This document shows positions 53,711-62,535 of a DNA stretch of 64,000 nt, piece after piece; within the stretch, counting starts at the first letter, position 1; each line of letters begins with the position of its first letter. The DNA comes from Corynebacterium yudongzhengii (GTDB taxonomy: Bacteria; Actinomycetota; Actinomycetes; Mycobacteriales; Mycobacteriaceae), in assembly GCF_003065405.1 (NCBI RefSeq), contig NZ_CP026947.1, positions 1,674,001-1,738,000 of the forward strand, in the 5' to 3' direction. Position numbers and translations under genes: made by a program. Under the pieces are notes generated by a model that saw only the letters and a program-made list of their open reading frames with translations, was not told the origin of the DNA and did not search any database.

Positions 53711-53884
53711 TTAGAACTGCTCGACGTCGATCAGGCCTTCCTTGGCGGCGCGGACGAGGCGGCGCGGGATGCGCACCTTCTGACCGTTGATGGTGACCTC
53801 CTGGAGGGCGACGTTGTCGGCCTTCCACTGCGAACGACGCATGCGGGTGTTCGCGCGGGACTTCTTGAACTTGGGAGTTGCCAT
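53711..53884 (-). CDS. rpmF: 50S ribosomal protein L32, zinc-free form
   Basis: This 57-residue protein begins [20 protein letters not shown], the L32 N-terminus. It has no cysteines, so the zinc knuckle of the usual C+ form is absent. It lies 18 bp after rpmE on the same strand. Confidence 0.92.
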   Translation of the reverse strand: MATPKFKKSRANTRMRRSQWKADNVALQEVTINGQKVRIPRRLVRAAKEGLIDVEQF

Positions 53885-53902
53885 TGTCTTCTACCCTCCT
53901 TA

Positions 53903-54178
53903 TTACTTGTTGTCGGTCTTCTTCTTGCGGCGGGCCATGCCACCGAAGCGCTGCTGGAACTTCTCGACGCGGCCAGCGGTGTCCATGAGGCGCTGCGCAC
54001 CGGTCCAGAACGGGTGGGACTCGCTGGTGACATCCACGACGATCAGCGGGTACTCGTTGCCGTCCTCCCAGGTGACCGTGCGGTCGGAGGTGGCGGTGGA
54101 ACGGGTCAGGAACTTGGAGCCAGTGCCGGCGTCCTGGAAGACCACCGGGTGGTAATCCGGGTGAATATCCTTCTTCAT
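53903..54178 (-). CDS. rpmE2: 50S ribosomal protein L31 type B
   Basis: This 91-residue protein starts [20 protein letters not shown] and has [20 protein letters not shown]. It lacks the CxxC pair of type A L31, so it does not need zinc. It is divergent from rpmB with 375 bp between. Confidence 0.93.
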   Translation of the reverse strand: MKKDIHPDYHPVVFQDAGTGSKFLTRSTATSDRTVTWEDGNEYPLIVVDVTSESHPFWTGAQRLMDTAGRVEKFQQRFGGMARRKKKTDNK

Positions 54179-54553
54179 GGTATCGATTCCCTCAGGATTG
54201 CACTTCAGGTCGGTTCACCCCGCATGACTTCGCCGAATGAAACGGAAGCCTAGGGTGATCGTGCCTGAGTTGGGTTTGCGATGTACGACAAAACGTTGCG
54301 ACGCGACCGCTAGAAGCGATCGCCAACCACCGAGAGTTTAGCCACCGGGTCCCGGTTTTCCTAATCGCGCCTAGTCAGATGGGATTAGGAGATGTGGGAA
54401 GCGGAATGTATATTAGATGCTTGCTGTTGTCGAAAGTAATCGTCTACGCCCCGTCAGCTGGCTTTCGTCGGCGCCCCGAGCATTCCCTCACACTCCGTTC
54501 GGTGCGGCGCGATGAATGAGACTGTCGTGGGCGGCAAGGAGAAAGAAGCACCC
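54179..54553. other. Divergent upstream region of rpmE2 and rpmB
   Basis: This 375-bp region holds a candidate -10 element, TATATT at about 54409, and GGAGAAAG ahead of rpmB. A Zur-type operator (an AT-rich TGATAAT-like palindrome) is not visible. No coding frame is supported. Confidence 0.5.
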
Positions 54554-54790
54554 ATGTCGGCTATTTGCCAGGCCACGGGACGTTCGCCGAAGTTCGGCAA
54601 GACCGTCTCACACTCGCACCGCCGCCACTCGCGCCGTTGGAACCCCAACATTCAGCGCAAGCGGTTCTACCTGCCCTCCGAGGGCCGTACCATCACCCTG
54701 AACGTGTCCACCAAGGGTCTTAAGGTCATTGACCGCGACGGTATCGAGTCTGTCGTCGCCAAGATCCGTGCCCGCGGAGAGAAGGTGTAA
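54554..54790 (+). CDS. rpmB: 50S ribosomal protein L28
   Basis: This 78-residue protein starts [20 protein letters not shown] and includes [15 protein letters not shown]. Only one Cys is present, so it is the zinc-free form. The operon rpmB-rpmG-rpsN-rpsR follows with gaps of 2-17 bp. Confidence 0.95.
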   Translation: MSAICQATGRSPKFGKTVSHSHRRHSRRWNPNIQRKRFYLPSEGRTITLNVSTKGLKVIDRDGIESVVAKIRARGEKV

Positions 54791-54793
54791 GCA

Positions 54794-54958
54794 ATGCCCC
54801 GTAATGACATTCGCCCGATCATCAAGCTGAAGTCCACGGCTGGCACCGGTTACACCTACGTCACCCGTAAGAACAAGCGCAACAACCCGGACCGCATCTC
54901 CATGCGGAAGTACGACCCGGTCGCGCGTAAGCACGTCGAATTCCGCGAGGAGCGATAA
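54794..54958 (+). CDS. rpmG: 50S ribosomal protein L33
   Basis: This 54-residue protein starts [20 protein letters not shown] and reads [16 protein letters not shown] at the end. No cysteines are present (C- form). It starts 3 bp after the rpmB stop; 2 bp separate it from rpsN. Confidence 0.95.
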   Translation: MPRNDIRPIIKLKSTAGTGYTYVTRKNKRNNPDRISMRKYDPVARKHVEFREER

Positions 54959-54960
54959 AT

Positions 54961-55266
54961 ATGGCGAAGAAGTCCAAGATCGCTAAGAACGAGAAGCGCA
55001 AGGAGATCGTCGCCCGCTACGCGGAGCGTCGCGCTGAGCTCAAGGCCATCATCAAGAACCCGAAGACCTCGGACGAGGATCGTCTCGAGGCTCAGTTCGA
55101 GCTGAACCGTCAGCCCCGCGACGCCTCCCCGTCGCGTGTGCGCAACCGCGACTCCCACGATGGTCGCCCGCGCGGCTACCTCCGCCGGTTCGGCCTGTCC
55201 CGTGTCCGTATGCGCCAGATGGCTCACCGCGGTGAGCTTCCGGGCGTTCGTAAGTCCAGCTGGTAA
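54961..55266 (+). CDS. rpsN: 30S ribosomal protein S14
   Basis: This 101-residue long-form S14 starts [20 protein letters not shown] and has [19 protein letters not shown]. There are no zinc-binding cysteines. It lies in the L28-L33-S14-S18 operon. Confidence 0.95.
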   Translation: MAKKSKIAKNEKRKEIVARYAERRAELKAIIKNPKTSDEDRLEAQFELNRQPRDASPSRVRNRDSHDGRPRGYLRRFGLSRVRMRQMAHRGELPGVRKSSW

Positions 55267-55283
55267 AGGGAGTGACTGCGAAA

Positions 55284-55529
55284 ATGAAGCGCAACAACAA
55301 GAAGGGCCGGGTCGAGCAGTCTCGCCGCCCGAAGAAGAACCCGCTCAAGGCCGAGGGCATCCAGAGTGTCGATTACAAGGACACCAAGACCCTGCGCCTG
55401 TTCATCTCCGATCGTCACAAGATCCGTTCCCGCCGCGTGACCGGCCTGACGCCGCAGCAGCAGCGCCAGGTCGCCTCTGCGGTCAAGAACGCCCGCGAGA
55501 TGGCTCTCCTGCCGTTCACCAGCCGCTAA
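55284..55529 (+). CDS. rpsR: 30S ribosomal protein S18
   Basis: This 81-residue protein starts [20 protein letters not shown] and has [18 protein letters not shown], without cysteines. I chose ATG 55284 since AAAGGGAG is 11 bp upstream; an in-frame GTG at 55272 overlaps that RBS. It is the last gene of the operon. Confidence 0.93.
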   Translation: MKRNNKKGRVEQSRRPKKNPLKAEGIQSVDYKDTKTLRLFISDRHKIRSRRVTGLTPQQQRQVASAVKNAREMALLPFTSR

Positions 55530-55602
55530 AGGCTTGAGTCGAGCACGCAACAGCGTACTTTTGCCTCTGGCTGTGTGACCAGGTCAAAAGAGAACAATCC
55601 TC

Positions 55603-55644
55603 GAAAAGACCCGCCACCGCTTTGCCGGTTGCGGGTCTTTTCGC
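55603..55644 (+). terminator. Terminator after rpsR
   Basis: GAAAAGACCCGC and GCGGGTCTTTTC (12-bp perfect arms) surround a 16-nt loop. The T-run within the second arm serves as the U-tract. It could act in both directions. Confidence 0.88.
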
Positions 55645-55773
55645 ATCGGTGGGGTACTATCAAATTCCCACTACTTAAAGTCTTGAACGCTTGTGAGCAT
55701 CCGGGAGGTGGCATGCTACTTTCCCACCCCACCCTCCTATGCCCGCGCGCGACCGGGAAGGACGCGTAAGAAC

Positions 55774-56433
55774 ATGGGCAAGCACGTCGGCCGTCCACGC
55801 AAGAACCGGCCCCGACGCCACGGCGCCACCGCCCGCGAGGAAATCCTTGACGCCTCCGCCGAGCTGTTTACGCGCCAAGGCTTTGCGACGACCTCGACCC
55901 ACGAAATCGCCGAGGCCGTCGGCATGCGGCAGGCCTCGTTGTACTATCACTTTCCCTCGAAAACGGAGATCTTCTTAACGCTTCTGAAGTCGACGGTGGT
56001 GCCCTCTTTAGAGCTCGCCGAGAAGCTCGCCGACTCCCCCGCCAGTGCGCCCCAGCGTCTGTGGTCGCTGGTGGCCGCGGAGGCCCAAGCGCTGCTGGTG
56101 CCGCGCTGGAACGTCGGCAGGCTGTATCAGCTGCCGGTGGCCAACTCCGAGGAGTACAACGCCTATCACCAGGCGCAGGCGGATCTTGCCCGCATCTTCC
56201 GCGAGATCGCCACCGAGATCGTGGGCGACGATCCGCGCGCGGAGCTTCCGTTCTACTTGGCGCAGTCAGTCGTCGAGATGCGCGCCAACGACGGCACCGC
56301 CCCGGAGATTGATCCTGAGCAGCCGCTTCTAGCGCAGGCGATCATGGTGGCCGACGCCGCGCTCGACGTCCTGCACGCCGAGCTTCCCGACGACCGCATC
56401 GCCCACACCGTCGCCCTCTTGGACCAGCATTAG
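55774..56433 (+). CDS. amtR: TetR-family nitrogen regulator AmtR
   Basis: This 219-residue TetR repressor has an N-terminal HTH (TSTHEIAEAVGMRQASLYYH). AREEILDASAELFTRQGFA and HFPSKTEIFLTLLKSTVVPS, with WNVGRLYQLPV, closely follow AmtR of C. glutamicum, where it represses nitrogen-starvation genes and responds to the GlnK signal protein. Position between the rpsR operon and purH is the same there. ATG 55774 starts the family N-terminus. Confidence 0.9.
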   Translation: MGKHVGRPRKNRPRRHGATAREEILDASAELFTRQGFATTSTHEIAEAVGMRQASLYYHFPSKTEIFLTLLKSTVVPSLELAEKLADSPASAPQRLWSLVAAEAQALLVPRWNVGRLYQLPVANSEEYNAYHQAQADLARIFREIATEIVGDDPRAELPFYLAQSVVEMRANDGTAPEIDPEQPLLAQAIMVADAALDVLHAELPDDRIAHTVALLDQH

Positions 56434-56440
56434 CAGCTGC

Positions 56441-58013
<1,573 letters not shown>

Positions 58014-58024
<11 letters not shown>

Positions 58025-58622
58025 GGAATACAACCTTCCTGGGGTTATCCTTTTGTGCCGAGCGCAGAACAGACACGATCAGTGCCCGTTCCACGGTTTT
58101 GATCTTCTCGTGCAGGCTCTCTTCGGTATCCTCCGGCGCCACCGTGACCGCCTTTTGGGCGATGATGCGGCCGGTATCGACGCCCGCGTCCACAAAGTGC
58201 ACGGTCGAACCAGTGACCTTCACGCCATAATCGAGGGCGTCGCGCACGGCGTGCGCACCGGGAAACGCCGGCAGAAGCGCCGGATGCGTATTGATGGTGA
58301 TGCCTTCGAAACGCTCGAGGAAGCCAGCGCCGAGGATCTTCATAAACCCCGCGGACACCACGATGTCCGGCGCTCCTTCCGCGACCGCCTCGGCTAGAGC
58401 GACGTTCCACGCGTCGCGATCATCACCCAATTGCACGAGCTGCGTGGCCACCCCGGCCGCCGCGGCGCGCTCGAGCGCGCGACAGTCCACGTCCGCGACC
58501 ACCCGGGTGACCCGGTAGTGCTCATCCTGATGATCGAGGATCGACTGCAGCAGGGTCCCAGACCCGGAGGCCAGGACCACCACGGACTTCGGTTCAGTGG
58601 GAGGTGTCGGTGTAGTGGTCAC
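58014..58622 (-). CDS. purN: Phosphoribosylglycinamide formyltransferase
   Basis: This 202-residue GART formylates GAR with 10-formyl-THF. It has [17 protein letters not shown], the catalytic [10 protein letters not shown] and [16 protein letters not shown]. It lies between perM and purH, 10 bp after perM. Confidence 0.95.
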
Positions 58623-58632
58623 TTGTCCCAGA

Positions 58633-59994
58633 CTAGTCCTCCGCCGGGCGCGGGGAGGACTTATCAGGGTCTTCTTCCTCTTCTTCCTCTTCTTCCTCTT
58701 CTTCCTCTTCCGGTGCCTCGGGCTCTTCTTCCTCCGGCTCTTCCTCCGGCTCTTCCGCCGGCTCCTCCTCCGGCCCCTCCTCTTGGCCGCGCCGTCTGAC
58801 CACCAGCGTGACGACCACCGTGACCACTCCGACGGCGCCCACCCAGACCAGCACGAGCAGCGGCGCGATCCACCAGGTCGGCCCGACGTAGTCGTACCAC
58901 CCCAGCGAACCGCTGGCGAAGTACACGGCGACGAGCATCGTTATCCCCGCCGCCAGCGCGCCTCCGAGGACGCGCCAGACACCGGGGCGCACCTCCACCC
59001 ACAGGTACACCGCGATAGCCGCCGGGATCACGAGGGCGACCGGCGCCCAGTTCTGCGCGGTCGGCGGCACGAGTGCGGTCAACGGCAGCGGCGGCAGCGG
59101 CACGAGGTGGATGGAAAAGAGGGAGACGGAGGCGTCGCCAAACCAGACGTCGCCACCGACGAGCACCGACATCCCCGCCACCGCCGCGTTCGGCAGGTAC
59201 AGAACTGTCAGCGCCACCAGCGCCGCTATGCCCGCGGTATCGATCACCGGGTACGCGGCGATCATCTCCTGCTGCCGGCCCCATCCCGCCACGGCGAGCA
59301 CCACCATCACCGCGACGCTGGCCGCGGCGAGGTAGGTGAGAAAGCGGACGCCGTGGCCGGCACCGTCGATAAGCTGCGGGTTTAACCCGTAACGACGGAA
59401 GATCGCTCGCCACAGCTTCGGCCCCACGCCGATCACCATGCCCACGAGGTGGACCAACGCCGTGTTTGCCAGCGCGATGAGAATCGGCGGGGCGCCGACG
59501 GGGTAGACGCGCGCGGCGTCCCACAGGATGAGCCAGGCGATGAGGGTGAGGATCATCGGCACCACGAGGGCCACGCCGAGGATCACGCCGAGGTCATAGA
59601 CGCTCACTTTGCGACGCACCACCGTACGCACGCGCGAGGCGAGCAGAGCAATGACGCCGAGCGCCGGCAATAACGGGACCAAGCCGACGGTGACGCCTTC
59701 GAAAATCACCGGCGAAAGGTGTGAAATCATCCACATTTCGGCGATGAGGCTGGCGAGGGCACCCAGCGGGGTGTCGCTGAACATCACCACGACGACCGCG
59801 AGCACCGCCAGCACCAAGGCGACAAGCACCGCCACCACACCGATCGACGGCAGGAATCGACGCAGCTTGCCACCAAAGGTTGTCGGACGCTTATCGACGT
59901 CCGTTTCCGCTGGTCGGCGCGACATCCCAAAGCGGGGCCGCAACGGCCGGCGCGCGGGACGGGAGGAGGGGCTGGTCTTCTTAGTCATCGCCAT
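58633..59994 (-). CDS. perM: PerM-like DUF6350 membrane protein
   Basis: This 453-residue protein has a basic N-terminus and about ten membrane helices (from SIGVVAVLVALVLAVLAVVV). It lies upstream of purN-purH, the position of mycobacterial PerM, which helps cell division under chronic stress. DUF6350 is the likely domain. The C-terminal 60 residues are mostly Glu, with Pro. Confidence 0.8.
   Translation of the reverse strand: MAMTKKTSPSSRPARRPLRPRFGMSRRPAETDVDKRPTTFGGKLRRFLPSIGVVAVLVALVLAVLAVVVVMFSDTPLGALASLIAEMWMISHLSPVIFEGVTVGLVPLLPALGVIALLASRVRTVVRRKVSVYDLGVILGVALVVPMILTLIAWLILWDAARVYPVGAPPILIALANTALVHLVGMVIGVGPKLWRAIFRRYGLNPQLIDGAGHGVRFLTYLAAASVAVMVVLAVAGWGRQQEMIAAYPVIDTAGIAALVALTVLYLPNAAVAGMSVLVGGDVWFGDASVSLFSIHLVPLPPLPLTALVPPTAQNWAPVALVIPAAIAVYLWVEVRPGVWRVLGGALAAGITMLVAVYFASGSLGWYDYVGPTWWIAPLLVLVWVGAVGVVTVVVTLVVRRRGQEEGPEEEPAEEPEEEPEEEEPEAPEEEEEEEEEEEEEDPDKSSPRPAED
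58671..58711. repeat. TTCTTCCTC microrepeat encoding poly-Glu tail of perM
   Basis: CTTCTTCCTC units repeat four to five times (period 9) and encode the Glu run at the PerM C-terminus. The unit is a multiple of three, so copy-number changes stay in frame. Confidence 0.85.
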
Positions 59995-60203
59995 CTAGCT
60001 TGCCACGCCTGACCGCCACTGCCGTCCACAACACGACCCCGGATTCCCGGCCCCATCTATCTGCTTTCTGCTCGGGGGTGCTACATCAGTTGTCCAATCG
60101 TTACCAAAACGCTATTCTTTCCGTCATGCATCACGAAACGGTTACAATGACGGCCCTTTGAGGCGTCCAGTCCCTTAGTGAGAGCAGGACGGGTATAGCG
60201 AAT

Positions 60204-60971
60204 ATGAGCATCATCTCTCGAAGCACCCCGGGCAAGCACCGCCGGGTCACCTCCTCCCAGACCGCCCGCGGGCGCATCGCGATGGCGACCATCGCCGTCA
60301 GCGCCGTCTCGGGCGCCGGCGTCTCGGGCACCGCGGCCGCCTTCGCGGCCCCGAACTTCATGCCAGCCCCGGAGCATGACGCTGGTAGTGCGGGTAGTGC
60401 TGGTAGTGCTGCGGCCAATCCGGTCGCCCCGGAGTCTTCCTCCCCGCAGGTGCTCGCGATCGCGGAGCACAAGCCGGTCATCGGCCTCGACGACCAGCTC
60501 GACAAGGCCGTCGCCGCCGCGGAGGAAGCGGCCGAGGCCGCTCACCTAGCCACTGACCCTTCCAAGGGTGAAGATTCGCACGGCACGCCGGTATTCAAGC
60601 CGACCGAGGGCGTGTTCACCTCCGGCTTCGGCCCGCGCTGGGGCACGATTCACAAGGGCATCGACATCGCCAACGCCATCGGTACCCCGATCCTCGCGAT
60701 CATGGACGGTACCGTCATCGACGCCGGCCCGGCCTCCGGCTACGGCAACTGGATCCGCATCAAGCACGACGATGGCTCGATCTCCATCTACGGCCACATG
60801 GTCTCGCTGAACGTCAGCGTCGGCGACCGTGTCTCCGCTGGCCAGAACATCGCCGGCATGGGCAACGAGGGCTTCTCCACCGGCTCGCACCTCCACTTCG
60901 AGATCCACCCGACCGGCGACGAGGCCGTCGACCCGGTGCCGTGGTTCTCCGAGCGCGGTATCTCTATCTAA
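60204..60971 (+). CDS. Secreted M23 metallopeptidase 1
   Basis: This 255-residue exported peptidase has a signal ending near AAAFAAP (about residue 48) and an Ala/Gly-rich linker. The LytM/M23 domain (about 135-255) has HKGIDIANAIGTPI (HxxxD zinc ligands) and the HLHFEIHPTGD motif. It cuts peptidoglycan peptide bridges. It has its own upstream TACAAT box at about 60145. Its catalytic domain closely resembles that of the gene at 61614. Confidence 0.9.
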   Translation: MSIISRSTPGKHRRVTSSQTARGRIAMATIAVSAVSGAGVSGTAAAFAAPNFMPAPEHDAGSAGSAGSAAANPVAPESSSPQVLAIAEHKPVIGLDDQLDKAVAAAEEAAEAAHLATDPSKGEDSHGTPVFKPTEGVFTSGFGPRWGTIHKGIDIANAIGTPILAIMDGTVIDAGPASGYGNWIRIKHDDGSISIYGHMVSLNVSVGDRVSAGQNIAGMGNEGFSTGSHLHFEIHPTGDEAVDPVPWFSERGISI

Positions 60972-61098
60972 CTCGTGCTCAGCTTTAGCTTTACCGGTCC
61001 TCGGGTGGCTTTGGGGTGCAGTCAGCTTTGGCTGGCTGCACCTTTTCGCTTTCAACGTAAGGCGGGGGGTTTACCGCCGAAACGGGGGCGGGGATTTG

Positions 61099-61159
61099 AG
61101 TAACTACCGACGATCTTGAGAGTTTGAGTCCGAAACGGGGCTTATCGTCGGTAGTTACT
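61099..61159. repeat. Long hairpin element, copy 1
   Basis: AGTAACTACCGACGAT (61099-61114) and ATCGTCGGTAGTTACT (61144-61159) are perfect 16-bp arms with a 29-nt loop. The preceding GCCGAAACGGG is shared with copy 2. Confidence 0.88.
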
Positions 61160-61202
61160 TAAATTTTCTGGGTGATTCTGGCCGAAACGGGCCCAGGATT
61201 TG

Positions 61203-61263
61203 AGTAACTACCGACGATCTTGAGGGTTTGAGTCCGAAACGAGGTTTATCGTCGGCAGTTACT
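61203..61263. repeat. Long hairpin element, copy 2
   Basis: Arms 61203-61218 and 61248-61263 match copy 1 with one mismatch. The loop is nearly identical (CTTGAGGGTTTGAGTCCGAA). A half arm, AGGTAACCACCGACG, follows near 61305. The gene-free stretch 60972-61613 holds nothing else except an AT-rich leader for the next gene. Confidence 0.88.
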
Positions 61264-61613
61264 TAAAAGTCTGGGACACACAACACTGAAACAGCCACAA
61301 GATCTAGGTAACCACCGACGCAGAGAGGGATGTTGGCGTCGAGAAGCAACCCACAGCCAGCAGCAACCCCCAGAACCCTGCAAGTGTCACAAAAACCCCA
61401 AATGCAACACGAAACGCAGAAATCACTAAATTCACAGAAAACTCTACAGTAACTCCAGTTTTCGATCGATGACCTGCCGTGTTCGAAGAATTCCCAGGTA
61501 AATTATCACTTTATCCACTTGTGTCACTTTCGTAACACCGGGTAAGTTAAATCCGGTCCGCCGCAACGGCAGGATGCCCAACGACCCCGGATTGATGAGG
61601 ACTTCAACACGTC

Positions 61614-62489
61614 ATGACTAAGTCACGGACTTCCCGGCGCCTCTTCGGAGGCGTCGCCGCCACCGCCGCAGGCTTAAGCACCATCGCTGTTCCGGCCACC
61701 GCGGGTGCCAACGAGATCACGATTGATCTCGGCACCCTGGCCACCATCGGGCAGGAAAGCTCCTCTGGCAGCGGTGAGTCATCCTCCAACGAGGAGATCG
61801 TCAACGGCCTTATGAAGGCCGCCCGCAGCGTCACGGTCAACGGCAACAACCTCGGCTCCTCCAACTCCGCCACCGCGGCGGAAAACGACGCCGCCGAGGC
61901 CAACGCCGGCCGATCCACAAGCGACGCGAGCGACGCAAGCAACACGACCAACTCCGACACCGTCGTGGACCCGCAGGGCACCAAGCTCGAGGGCGTCGGC
62001 GATCAGTACACGGAGTACGAAGACGAGATCGAGGCCCTCGACCTCGCCAACGAGCGCCCCTCTGACAAGGGAGAGACCGCCGACGGCCGCACCGTCTACT
62101 TCCCCACCAAGGGACGTTTCACCTCCGGGTACGGCGAGCGCTGGGGCACCATCCACCGTGGCATTGATATCGCCAACTCGATTGGCACCCCGATCCGCGC
62201 GGTGATGGACGGCAAGGTCATCGCCACTGGCCCGGCGCAGGGCTACGGCAACTGGGTTGTCATCGAGCACGACCACGGCGAGAAGTCGATCTACGGCCAC
62301 ATGGCCAACCGGGATGTCGTGCCGGGCCAGTATGTCTCCGCAGGCGACAAGATCGCGGAGATCGGCAACGAGGGCCGCTCTACGGGCCCGCACCTGCACT
62401 TCGAGATCCATCCGACCGGCGACGGCGCCGTCGACCCCGTGCCGTGGTTCGCTGAGCAGGGTATTTCGGTCGACCAGGCACGCCAGTAG
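61614..62489 (+). CDS. Secreted M23 metallopeptidase 2
   Basis: This 291-residue exported peptidase has a signal with a twin-arginine-like SRRLFGGVAATAAGL, cleaving near TAGAN. A Ser/Asn-rich linker follows. The C-terminal M23 domain (about 165-291) has HRGIDIANSIGTPIRAV and HLHFEIHPTGDGAVDPV. GATGAGGA lies upstream of the ATG at 61614. It forms a tandem pair with the gene at 60204. Confidence 0.9.
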   Translation: MTKSRTSRRLFGGVAATAAGLSTIAVPATAGANEITIDLGTLATIGQESSSGSGESSSNEEIVNGLMKAARSVTVNGNNLGSSNSATAAENDAAEANAGRSTSDASDASNTTNSDTVVDPQGTKLEGVGDQYTEYEDEIEALDLANERPSDKGETADGRTVYFPTKGRFTSGYGERWGTIHRGIDIANSIGTPIRAVMDGKVIATGPAQGYGNWVVIEHDHGEKSIYGHMANRDVVPGQYVSAGDKIAEIGNEGRSTGPHLHFEIHPTGDGAVDPVPWFAEQGISVDQARQ

Positions 62490-62535
62490 CTCACCACGTG
62501 GGGTGGAAAGCACTAGGGGAAGCCATCCCACAGAT

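Noticed and set aside
54179..54553. Zur operator upstream of the ribosomal protein genes
   Set aside because: No AT-rich palindrome of the TGATAAT/ATTATCA type was found in the region.
61440..61613. c-di-AMP riboswitch upstream of the second M23 gene
   Set aside because: Such riboswitches control cell wall hydrolases in actinobacteria, and the leader has small hairpins, but I could not find the conserved core. A covariance-model search would settle it.
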